Of a stretch of 42,013 nt of DNA, positions 31,070 to 40,117 are shown piece after piece. Each line of letters starts with the position of its first letter. Position 1 is the stretch's first letter. The position numbers were made by a program, and so were the translations under genes. Source of the DNA: Candidatus Dojkabacteria bacterium (lineage in GTDB: Bacteria > Patescibacteriota > Dojkabacteria > JAHIVN01); the NCBI GenBank assembly GCA_016932045.1, contig JAFGDO010000032.1:85599-127611 (forward strand), read 5' to 3'. The notes below the pieces were generated by a model. It ran no database searches. It had not been told where the DNA came from and saw only the letters and a list, made by a program, of their open reading frames with translations.

Positions 31070-33082
31070 TTAAAACAATTTCTTTATGCTGTTGATCTTT
31101 TGTATTGCAGATTTCATATCTATCTCTATGGTATTGCAATACCACAGGATAGAATCCAATCTAGGCTTATTCTCAAGTTTCGACAAACGATATCCATCTT
31201 CCCTTGTGATAAGTCCCTCTCGTATCTGATTACTTCTAAAGGTATCATTTTCTGTGAATCCAGTTACTGTATAGTAGATGTAATTATAGAAGGACGCTGT
31301 TCCATCACCTATACGCCACGAAGTTTTAGTATCCGGAGAAAGTTCCCAGTTATACTCTTCCAGCAAAGTCTTTTCTATTACCTTTTCGTTCCATGGTATA
31401 AAGCGATACAGATAAACATACTCTTTGGGAACAAAATATGATGATATATAAGCAGTAAAGGTATCAATTAAAGAAGCATTTAAATAGGACGGGTTCGATA
31501 AGTAATGAGAAGCATAAAACCATAAAAGTCTAAATGTGTTTGTAATGCCAATTGCATATGCCTTTTGTACTTCAGGAGTTAAATAAACATTTGCAAATCC
31601 GTACTTAAAATCTGTCTTTTCAAGTGAGTTGTCGGCATATATCACTAAATCAATACCTGTTTCTCCACGAACTTTATTTAGATAGTAAAAGTATTGTTTA
31701 TCCCCTGCCATAAAAAGCGGGACCATACCTATGTGCGGTTTTTTCAACCAAGCGGAAACATTCTTTCGAATATACTCCCTCTTTTTCTGAATATCTGCGG
31801 ACACAAGAATATGCTCAACACCTAGCTTGCCAGTCATTCTAGCTTGATTCCTTCTGCCAAGATCTGTAAGCATCCCCCAATCATAGGAAAACGCGAGTGG
31901 ATTCAATCCCAATTCATTTTTTGCATAGTGAAGTGCATAACTACTATCCCTTCCCCCGCTGAATGAGACAATACAATTTGGCACATCATCTCCTTTATTT
32001 TTAAACTTAGTGATTTCTTCATGTAAAGCTTTCTGCCCTCTCACGTCCCTCTTTTGATAATTATGGCAATAATTGCACACTCCATCATCATCAAAATGAA
32101 TAAAAGGCATGGTCTCCGGTAACAAACACCTCACACAACGCGTAAGTTCCTCTATCCTAGGCTGGTTCCTCGTAAACTCTTCAGTGATTATCTTCTCAAC
32201 CTCTTCTTTATCTTTCTCATTTTTATTAATAATACTACTAAGATGAAGAATGTTTGCCCCCTTTGGATCGAGTACCCGAATTCTTCTTTTCTTCCTCACG
32301 ACCACAAACTCTTTATTGTTTTTCACACCACCATCCAATGAAAAAGGCAAATGAGAATTATCTGACAAGTTTATAATCAAACCACTGCCTGGTTGAATTT
32401 TTGTAATTGAAAAATCATAAGAACTATCACCGAATTCCTTCTTTATAAGAGCCCTTGCAAAAAACTCCTCAGATGTAAAAATATGTATACCACTCGCCTT
32501 ATGCTGTATAAGAAACAAGGAGCCAGTATTTGTTGCGAGCAATAGATGATCTAAATCATCAAATAATGTTCCAGTTGCAAACGATCCCTCAATAAAGCTA
32601 AAAGTTTTTCTGACAGCATTTAAAATATCCTTATCCTCCTTTATAAACTTTCTCAATAATGCATTAATAATCTCAGTATCAACAGTATATTGTCTTTCTA
32701 GAGAATGGAATTCTTCCCATAATTGATCGACATTAACAACAATGCCATTGTGGATAGTAATACAGCCTTGGTTTACAACAGGCTGGTTATTATAACTTAC
32801 ACTAAATGAACCATTTGTTTCCATCCGTGCATGTCCTATTACTGCTTCTATTTCATCAATATTTGAATTGATTAAATCTTTGTAGCCTTTTGATTTTATT
32901 AGCGATGAAGCTGAAATCGGCCTTTTATACACAAGTATGTCCTTCGCGGATGCCAAAGCTACGCCCGAGGCATCTTTCCCTCTAGATTCTGATAATCTTA
33001 ATAAGGTATCAATAATGGAAGTTAACTTTTTCGAAGAATAATAACCTTTTTTTGAGGGAATGACTCCAAATATGCCACACAT
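31070..33082 (-). CDS. Class II glutamine amidotransferase fused to PP-loop N-acetyl-sugar amidotransferase (WbpG/PseA-like)
   Basis: MCGIFGVI N-terminal Cys nucleophile; CVRCLLPETMPFIHFDDDGVCNYC; PP-loop CIVSFSGGRDSSYALHYAKNELGLNPLAFSYDWG. Confidence 0.87.
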   Translation of the reverse strand: MCGIFGVIPSKKGYYSSKKLTSIIDTLLRLSESRGKDASGVALASAKDILVYKRPISASSLIKSKGYKDLINSNIDEIEAVIGHARMETNGSFSVSYNNQPVVNQGCITIHNGIVVNVDQLWEEFHSLERQYTVDTEIINALLRKFIKEDKDILNAVRKTFSFIEGSFATGTLFDDLDHLLLATNTGSLFLIQHKASGIHIFTSEEFFARALIKKEFGDSSYDFSITKIQPGSGLIINLSDNSHLPFSLDGGVKNNKEFVVVRKKRRIRVLDPKGANILHLSSIINKNEKDKEEVEKIITEEFTRNQPRIEELTRCVRCLLPETMPFIHFDDDGVCNYCHNYQKRDVRGQKALHEEITKFKNKGDDVPNCIVSFSGGRDSSYALHYAKNELGLNPLAFSYDWGMLTDLGRRNQARMTGKLGVEHILVSADIQKKREYIRKNVSAWLKKPHIGMVPLFMAGDKQYFYYLNKVRGETGIDLVIYADNSLEKTDFKYGFANVYLTPEVQKAYAIGITNTFRLLWFYASHYLSNPSYLNASLIDTFTAYISSYFVPKEYVYLYRFIPWNEKVIEKTLLEEYNWELSPDTKTSWRIGDGTASFYNYIYYTVTGFTENDTFRSNQIREGLITREDGYRLSKLENKPRLDSILWYCNTIEIDMKSAIQKINSIKKLF

Positions 33083-33132
33083 AATTATTTTCAGTTAAAC
33101 AGAGAAGTCTGAATAAATTTCCATTCTCAATT

Positions 33133-34101
33133 TTACTTTTTCTGGTCGTTGTATCTGAGAGATTTTAAATAATAAAGAATTCGCTCCTGATTTCCTCTAA
33201 CTGAACCTATCATATCAGCTAATAACCCTACTATGAAAAGAATGATACCTAGAATATTTAGGAATCCCCCTATAAAACCAACTGATATATACGGTGAAAA
33301 AGAACCTGTTCGAACGTAGTGAATGAACAAAAACCCATCAAGAAGTAATCCTAAGCAAAATAACCCTAGCCCAAGTAATCCAAAAAACTTTAGAGGCTGG
33401 TAATCTCTAATTGTTCTTAAAATGATTGCTAGAGCCTTTCGAGCATAATCTAAAGCACCTTTAAAAACACGTGACTTTTTATTTCTCCCCTCGAAATATT
33501 TTACTCCTGTAATCGGGACTTCTTTAATAGCCACGTTCTTCATAGAAAGATCTATAAAAACTTCCTGAGTATATGTGAATTGACCAAATACATTTAGATT
33601 TAAAAGGGCTTCTTTTGAATAAGCTCTAAATCCACAAGCAACATCAGAAAATTTTCTACCTAATAAAAAGCTGATAATTTTCGCTACTTGTCTGTTCCCC
33701 CATAAACGTACCGAGCTTATATTCTTTGGCATATCTACTTCCCTTGAAAAGCGAGAGGCGGTTACAAAGTCCGCTTCCTTATCCATTATCGGCTTAATAA
33801 GTTGAGGAATTTTTTCTGAGGGGAATTGCCCATCTGCATCAATCGTAACCATTATATCTCCTCCCAGTTCCAGAGCTTTCAAAACTCCAGTTTGAAATGC
33901 TCCACCGACACCACGATTTTGTACATGTTTAACAACCACCGCACCTTTCTTTTTCGCAATCTCAGCCGTCCTATCCTTTGATCCGTCATCAACTACTAGT
34001 ATCTCTTGTTCAGAAAACCCCTTTACTTTCGGTATGGAAGAAAGTACTTGCCCAATACTTTCTTCTTCATTATATGCAGGCATAAATATCACCAGTTTCA
34101 T
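33133..34101 (-). CDS. GT2 glycosyltransferase with C-terminal TM pair (DPM1/GtrB-like)
   Basis: LVIFMPAYNEEESIGQVLSSIP...VVDDGSKDRT...TIDADGQFPSEKIPQL, two C-terminal TM helices. Confidence 0.92.
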   Translation of the reverse strand: MKLVIFMPAYNEEESIGQVLSSIPKVKGFSEQEILVVDDGSKDRTAEIAKKKGAVVVKHVQNRGVGGAFQTGVLKALELGGDIMVTIDADGQFPSEKIPQLIKPIMDKEADFVTASRFSREVDMPKNISSVRLWGNRQVAKIISFLLGRKFSDVACGFRAYSKEALLNLNVFGQFTYTQEVFIDLSMKNVAIKEVPITGVKYFEGRNKKSRVFKGALDYARKALAIILRTIRDYQPLKFFGLLGLGLFCLGLLLDGFLFIHYVRTGSFSPYISVGFIGGFLNILGIILFIVGLLADMIGSVRGNQERILYYLKSLRYNDQKK

Positions 34102-34119
34102 AACGTCCCAGTTAAGAAA

Positions 34120-35400
34120 TTATCTCCCAATCCCTCTGTAGATTATACCAAGTTTCTCCACCTTTCGTTTGTTAAGTCCATTCATACCATCAACCAAAAC
34201 CTTTATTTTTTTATATTCACCAAGAACTTCATCTAAAACAAGAAATTCATTGTGTGGTGTACAGAGAAATACTGCTTCCGATTTTCTCAGAGCCTCTTTA
34301 AGACTTTTCACGGTAGATAATTCCGCGAAATATGGATCATACACTACAAGCTTCGCACCTAGGGACGTAAGTCTTTTTTGAATTTCAAGGCAAGGACTTT
34401 CTCGTAAGTCCCCAACATTCGCTTTATAGCTCAGGCCAAGGAGTGCAACCTTAGTACCATTGATAGGCATTTTAGCCATATTTAAAGCTTCCTGCAATCT
34501 ACTTACTGCATATTTGGGCATATTATTATTGACATCCCGAGCCATTTTAAGAAAGCTATGATTAAAACCGCTTTTTGCAGCCCTATTTATCAAATAGTAT
34601 GGATCAACTGCTATACAGTGCCCCCCTACACCTCTTCCCGGCCAGTGAATCATGAATGCAAAGGGTTTATTTGAAGCACCCTGAAGAGTCTCAATTAAAT
34701 CTATACCCATAGCGTCAAAGGACATAGCAAGCTCATTCACATAGGCGATATTTATGTCTCTGAATGTATTTTCAACTATCTTAGTAGCCTCAGCTACTTT
34801 TAGACTGGAAACTTCATTTATATCCGCTTTTATGAAGTCTCTATAAAAATCAGCTACTTTTTTAGTATCTTTTCCTGGATATACACCTATATTGCGTGCG
34901 ATATTATATACATTCCATTTCGGATCCCCTGGATTTATTCTTTCTGGACAATGGGCTAGTGTAATATCTTTCCCTACTTTAAGCTTTGAAACCTCCTCTA
35001 TGACTGGAGCTACTATTTCCTCGCATGTACCTGGATTTATAGTAGACTCTACGACAACAATATTACTCGGTCTCAAATACTTTGCAGCTGTCTTACTAGC
35101 TTCTTTCACAGGAGTATAGTCGGGTGTATAGTCATCAAGAACAGGCGTAGGTACACAAATTATAAAAACATCTGAGTTCTTTATCATCCGTTCCTCACTT
35201 GAAACTTTAAGGTCTAGTTCTTTAATATCTTCCGCACAGACCTCATCGTCAATAGGGCACTTTCGCTCCCTGATCTTTTTGATCTTCTCTTTGTTAATAT
35301 CAAATCCAACTGCCTCATACTTCCTACTCCTTGCAATTGCACAAAGTAAGGGAAGCCCAACATAGCCCAGACCAATTACAGAAATCTTTTTGATTTTCAT
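34120..35400 (-). CDS. Nucleotide-sugar dehydrogenase (UDP-ManNAc/UDP-Glc dehydrogenase family)
   Basis: ISVIGLGYVGLPLLCAIA Rossmann motif; HCPERINPGD; GVGGHCIAVDPYYL catalytic Cys region. Confidence 0.93.
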   Translation of the reverse strand: MKIKKISVIGLGYVGLPLLCAIARSRKYEAVGFDINKEKIKKIRERKCPIDDEVCAEDIKELDLKVSSEERMIKNSDVFIICVPTPVLDDYTPDYTPVKEASKTAAKYLRPSNIVVVESTINPGTCEEIVAPVIEEVSKLKVGKDITLAHCPERINPGDPKWNVYNIARNIGVYPGKDTKKVADFYRDFIKADINEVSSLKVAEATKIVENTFRDINIAYVNELAMSFDAMGIDLIETLQGASNKPFAFMIHWPGRGVGGHCIAVDPYYLINRAAKSGFNHSFLKMARDVNNNMPKYAVSRLQEALNMAKMPINGTKVALLGLSYKANVGDLRESPCLEIQKRLTSLGAKLVVYDPYFAELSTVKSLKEALRKSEAVFLCTPHNEFLVLDEVLGEYKKIKVLVDGMNGLNKRKVEKLGIIYRGIGR

Positions 35401-35463
35401 AACTCTCCTAATAATAAGTACGCGTAGAATTCTACTGTAATATATGTCAAAAGTAAAACTCTA

Positions 35464-35503
35464 TAAAAAAAAGGAAGAGACAGATTTCTATCTCTTCCCT
35501 TTA
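35464..35503 (-). terminator. Rho-independent terminator downstream of the subtilisin gene
   Basis: Minus-strand reading gggaagagatagaaatctgtctcttcctttttttt: stem ggaagaga/tctcttcc followed by a U-tract. Confidence 0.75.
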
Positions 35504-35546
35504 TTTGGTAGTTATGATTAGAATAAATTTTTAATCCAACTCACTA

Positions 35547-38234
35547 TCAGTTGTACTTGTTTCTAGTATTAATTCTGCCATCTGTTCCTCTCATAGCTTG
35601 ATACAGGGTACTGTTAAATACAGTCATAGTCACATCTGTAGAGCTACTTCCTCCTTCCATCCAATAACCCCAAGTGTTTCCATCCGTCGAACTACGAGTA
35701 TAAACAGTTGTGTTATCCATTCCTCTTACTGCTTGGTATAATCTCCCAGAAAAAGCTGTCATTGTAATGTTTCCATATGTACTACCGTTTATAACCCAGC
35801 TACTCCAATTTGATCCGTCTGTTGTATAACGTGTCAGTATACTTCTGCCATCCAGCCCTCTAACTGCCTGATACAATCTGTTCGAGCCAGGATTAAACAC
35901 TGTCATTGTGATATTACCATAGGTACTGCCATTAAGTGTCCAAGTACTCCAATTTTCCCCATCGGTTGTGTAGCGCGTTAATATGCTCACACCGTTTAAG
36001 CCTCTTACTGCCTGATATAATCTATCTCCAGATCCAGGATCAAACACACCCATTGAGATATCTCCAGTGGTGCTACCTTTAATCGTCCAAGTGCTCCAAT
36101 TTGATCCGTCTGTTGTATAACGCGTCAATATACTTGTACCATCCAGCCCTCTAACTGCCTGATATAATCTATCTCCTGCACCAGGATTGAATGTTAACAT
36201 TGTTATATTGCCGTAGGTACTACCATTGATTGTCCATGTACTCCAATTTTCTCCATCAGTTGTGTAACGTGTCAATATGCTCGTACCGTCTAATCCTCTT
36301 ACTGCCTGATATAGCCTATCGCCAGATCCAGGGTTAAATACAGTCATTGCGATATCTCCGTATGTGCTGCCTTTTATCGTCCAGGAGCTCCAGCTTGAAC
36401 CATCTGTAGTGTAACGTGTCAGGATGCTCACACCATCTAAACCTTTAACAGCCTGATATAACCTTTCTCCACCACCAGGATTAAATGAAACCATCTCTAT
36501 ATTGCTGGATGAACTTCCATTTTGTCCCCAATTGGTCCAGACATTGTACCAAAGCTCTTCAAAGTTAACGATTCCATATCCAGTTGAATTGTCCTTTCCC
36601 GTTGCACCTATATCTGTAGCTGTTCCAGTTAGGAAAGCTTTAACATTATATGGTGTAGCTGTCGGATTTTTGCTCTTCACAATCGCAGCCGCCGCTGCCA
36701 CCTGTGGACTTGCATAAGAAGTCCCTGCACCATACTGAGCCGAGAAGCTCTTATAGTTGTTTACAGGATCATCGTGACAATCAAACGGGTAGTTAACAAA
36801 ACAAGCGAAACTTTGTTGCCATGCGCTATTTCCTGGATCAGAAGAATCACCTACAGCAGCAACCAGATCTAGATTACTACCTCCATTCGAATAAGAAGCT
36901 CTATCATCACTACTATCTGATGCGCCAACAGCAATAACATTAGTATAAGCAGCAGGATAACTTACTGAATACATCGTAACGTCAGTAGAGTCATTCCCCG
37001 AAGCTGCTACCAAGACAATTCCTGCATTATAAGCATCATTTATGCATCCTTCTAGAAATGAATCATAACCTCCACCACCTAAACTCATGTTTATAACATC
37101 GGCCCCATTAAGCCTTGCATAATCAATCGCATTACAAAGGTCATCGTTATAAAAGCTTGGTCCATAAATATCAGGATATGCAGCGTGAGTTATTCTTTCA
37201 GAACCCTTGATAGGCATAAGCGTGATATTGTGAGCAGGTGATACACTACTGCCCGGAGGATTTGCTGAAGTGTTGTCAATATTTGAAGCTACTGAACCCG
37301 AAACAAAAGTACCATGTCCAAAGTCGTCATTTGGATGACCCGCCTCTGACCACTCACTTGCAGTACATAAAGGATCACCCCAAAGATAATTCATATAGGG
37401 TGCGTATATTGCACAAATCCACTCTTCATATGGATTATACCCTCTGCAGTCATCTATGTAACCGTTCGAATCATCATCATCACCATCTGTACAGCTTGTC
37501 TCATCTGAGTTGTTATAAAGGTTGAAACTTCCTGAAATGTTGAATTCCGGAGCTATATCAAAATCAAATTGAGTTGATTCATCATAGAGGTTACTGTTTC
37601 TATCCTCAACGGCAACACCGGTATCTATCACTGCTACAACGACAGTACTATCTCCTCCACAGCTAGCTCCTGAATTATAACAATCCTGATCCTGCCACAT
37701 CTCTCTTACATTTGCTTTATCATAATACCAATGATTTGTTCCATTATAATCTGCCGGGGTATCTTGATCACTAGCCCTGCCCCATGCAGTTGGATGATAA
37801 ACATAAACGGGCTGAGCGTACTCAACATTTGGATCTAAACTGTATTCATATAATTTACTTTCCAGTTCACTAACTTTTTGTTCTCTTTCAGCGTCACTTA
37901 AACTCTCATCTTTATTGCTTAGACTGATAACTTCTTGGCCTACTCCCTCAACCATAACAGTACGGTAATTCCATCTCTCTTTAGCCTTTAGAGAATTAAC
38001 TGCGTATCCGCCATTCTTTTTTAATGAGCCATCAATGGCCTGTTCACTTGCAGATTCTTTATACTTAACGATAAATCTATTTAATAGGAATTCTTTTTCT
38101 GAAGAGACCATTTCTGAGATCTCTTGAGCTTTCTCAAGTTTTTCTGCATATACACTATTGGGTGGTAAATTTCCTAAAAGAAGAACAGATGATAAAGCAA
38201 GACAAACAAGTGAGAGTAATTTTTTCTTATACAT
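35547..38234 (-). CDS. Secreted S8 subtilisin-family protease with C-terminal seven-unit beta-propeller
   Basis: Signal peptide, propeptide, catalytic VAVIDTGV / FGHGTFVSG / AASGND / GTSYASPQ, then repeated RLYQAVRGLDGxSILTRYTTDGxNWSTWxxxGSTYGxIxM units. Confidence 0.93.
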   Translation of the reverse strand: MYKKKLLSLVCLALSSVLLLGNLPPNSVYAEKLEKAQEISEMVSSEKEFLLNRFIVKYKESASEQAIDGSLKKNGGYAVNSLKAKERWNYRTVMVEGVGQEVISLSNKDESLSDAEREQKVSELESKLYEYSLDPNVEYAQPVYVYHPTAWGRASDQDTPADYNGTNHWYYDKANVREMWQDQDCYNSGASCGGDSTVVVAVIDTGVAVEDRNSNLYDESTQFDFDIAPEFNISGSFNLYNNSDETSCTDGDDDDSNGYIDDCRGYNPYEEWICAIYAPYMNYLWGDPLCTASEWSEAGHPNDDFGHGTFVSGSVASNIDNTSANPPGSSVSPAHNITLMPIKGSERITHAAYPDIYGPSFYNDDLCNAIDYARLNGADVINMSLGGGGYDSFLEGCINDAYNAGIVLVAASGNDSTDVTMYSVSYPAAYTNVIAVGASDSSDDRASYSNGGSNLDLVAAVGDSSDPGNSAWQQSFACFVNYPFDCHDDPVNNYKSFSAQYGAGTSYASPQVAAAAAIVKSKNPTATPYNVKAFLTGTATDIGATGKDNSTGYGIVNFEELWYNVWTNWGQNGSSSSNIEMVSFNPGGGERLYQAVKGLDGVSILTRYTTDGSSWSSWTIKGSTYGDIAMTVFNPGSGDRLYQAVRGLDGTSILTRYTTDGENWSTWTINGSTYGNITMLTFNPGAGDRLYQAVRGLDGTSILTRYTTDGSNWSTWTIKGSTTGDISMGVFDPGSGDRLYQAVRGLNGVSILTRYTTDGENWSTWTLNGSTYGNITMTVFNPGSNRLYQAVRGLDGRSILTRYTTDGSNWSSWVINGSTYGNITMTAFSGRLYQAVRGMDNTTVYTRSSTDGNTWGYWMEGGSSSTDVTMTVFNSTLYQAMRGTDGRINTRNKYN
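35553..36546 (-). repeat. Intragenic tandem repeat of ~135-147 nt encoding ~45-49-aa propeller blades
   Basis: Seven RLYQAV/TLYQAM units, with LTRYTTDG and W..W motifs in the better-conserved ones. Confidence 0.9.
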
Positions 38235-38446
38235 TAACGTTTTATAAAAAAGTAAATTATTAGTTGAAATATGATAAAATTAGATAATTAGTTTGAATTG
38301 TGAATTAAATCTGTATAAAGGTTGGTTTAATAGTATTTATTTTTTTAAACTGCCCGAACCTGAATTCAAATTATTCAATGAAATTAATTAATAAGCTAAC
38401 TTGTAATTCAGGTTAATTATATCATTCTACTACACTCTTAACGACA

Positions 38447-40105
38447 TTGAAACAAGAAAGTTACAAAAAAATTAAAAAAGGACCTCTAATTATTATGCTC
38501 TCTGTTGTTGCTGTCTTTTCTATATTCGGATTATACTATATATATAACAGTTATAGCAAACTACCACTCGCTCAAAGCAATATTTATATAGACAACAAAC
38601 CATCTGATAGTAAAAGTAATATCTATTCAAGTGAATCTTTTGCTATAAAAGAATCCATTCTCCAAGATAAAAGGGTAGAAAATGGTACACATAAAATAAA
38701 AACTACCTCAGAAACTACTATTGCCTCAAACAAAGTCGGTTCAGTTAAAGAGCTGTCATTTGGAGATTTAGCAAGTGGACAATTATTTTCAGTTGACCTT
38801 TCGGCATATGAACTTGACTCTTTTGCCATAAAATGGAGCGGGGGAGAGTTTGAGTGGGGCTTAAATTCATCAGATGAAATTCCAGATCTTGTACCTGCGG
38901 AAGTCAGTGACGAGATAGATCCAAATCAAGAGGAACTTATATCTGATCTTTTATCATTTGACTCAAAGTCATATCTATTTATAAAACCTACTGAGCCTAT
39001 TACCAATTTTAGAATTCATCTAATAAATCCATCAGAAGAAACTCGAGGTTCTCACGTAAGCTCAGCTCCGTCTAATTATAGTTCAGGACCGAAATACTCG
39101 ACTCTAAATATAATCCCTCGGGAAGTGTGGTCAGGAGATCCGAACATAAACGATCCAAGGGTACCTGGGCTTTGTGACATCCTTCTTCCAGGAGATCCGG
39201 ATCGTCCTATCTATTGTGACGAATGCGGCGGCAGTCCATGCGGAGGAAGACTAATATGGGAACCTTATTACTACAGTGTGAATAAAGTTGTAGTTCATCA
39301 TACAGCTGACTCAAACAACAGCCACCCAGATCCCGCTTCACAAGTTAGAGGTATTTATAATTATCATGCTTATAGTGTTCCTTGGTGTGCAAGATATGAA
39401 AACAGCGTTTGCGTCGAGTGGAGAAATGGCTGGGGGGACATTGGTTATAACTACTTGATTGATCACTATGGAAATATTTATGAAGGTAAACTCGGTGGAG
39501 ACGAAGCAAAGGGCTATCACGCATCTAGTGGGAATTATAATAGTATTGGAATATCAATCATTGGCACATATTCAACAGTAACTCCATCACCAGCTGCTCA
39601 AGATGCACTAGTTAAGTTGATAGCAGAAAAAGCTGCATTACATGACTTCACACCTTCCTGGAATTCAACTGTTTTTGGACACAGATATTTCCAAAACACA
39701 GCTTGTCCAGGTGATGCTTTTTATGCCATTCTCCCATCTTTATCGGCAAGCGCTAGCAACTATAAAGATTCTAACTTCTCTGAGATAAAATCAGTTGTCG
39801 CTCATGCAAATCATAATATTGACAATCTAGAATATAGCGAATATCAACTTCTGCTTCGTTTTAACAATGACGTGTCAATGTCAACACTTTCAAGTCTCTT
39901 TCCAGTTTATAATAATGAAGTTGTGAGCTGGAATGGCATAGATCATTATTTGCTAAACGAGGACCAAATTACCCTTCACATCGATTACGACTTCGGAACA
40001 CAATTAAGTAGAGATAGGCTCAAAACTCTTTACAAAATCTTCTGGCTGAGGAATGATGTTGAAGCAGCTGGATTGAATTTTAAGAACTACGTTGCAAATA
40101 AATAA
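38447..40105 (+). CDS. Membrane-anchored/secreted N-acetylmuramoyl-L-alanine amidase (PGRP/amidase_2)
   Basis: TTG start; N-terminal TM; KVVVHHTAD, GDIGYNYLIDHYGNIYEGK, VFGHRYFQNTACPGD zinc-site motifs. Confidence 0.9.
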   Translation: MKQESYKKIKKGPLIIMLSVVAVFSIFGLYYIYNSYSKLPLAQSNIYIDNKPSDSKSNIYSSESFAIKESILQDKRVENGTHKIKTTSETTIASNKVGSVKELSFGDLASGQLFSVDLSAYELDSFAIKWSGGEFEWGLNSSDEIPDLVPAEVSDEIDPNQEELISDLLSFDSKSYLFIKPTEPITNFRIHLINPSEETRGSHVSSAPSNYSSGPKYSTLNIIPREVWSGDPNINDPRVPGLCDILLPGDPDRPIYCDECGGSPCGGRLIWEPYYYSVNKVVVHHTADSNNSHPDPASQVRGIYNYHAYSVPWCARYENSVCVEWRNGWGDIGYNYLIDHYGNIYEGKLGGDEAKGYHASSGNYNSIGISIIGTYSTVTPSPAAQDALVKLIAEKAALHDFTPSWNSTVFGHRYFQNTACPGDAFYAILPSLSASASNYKDSNFSEIKSVVAHANHNIDNLEYSEYQLLLRFNNDVSMSTLSSLFPVYNNEVVSWNGIDHYLLNEDQITLHIDYDFGTQLSRDRLKTLYKIFWLRNDVEAAGLNFKNYVANK

Positions 40106-40117
40106 ACATCTGTCTTC

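Noticed and set aside
35553-36546. Regularly spaced repeats resembling a CRISPR or satellite array
   Set aside because: The ~140-nt periodicity is in frame with the subtilisin ORF and encodes propeller blades; there are no short repeats with unique spacers.
37238-37525. Plus-strand 95-aa ORF containing a poly-His run
   Set aside because: Antisense to the subtilisin gene; the His run is the complement of the coding Asp-rich DGDDDD segment, so it is a shadow ORF.
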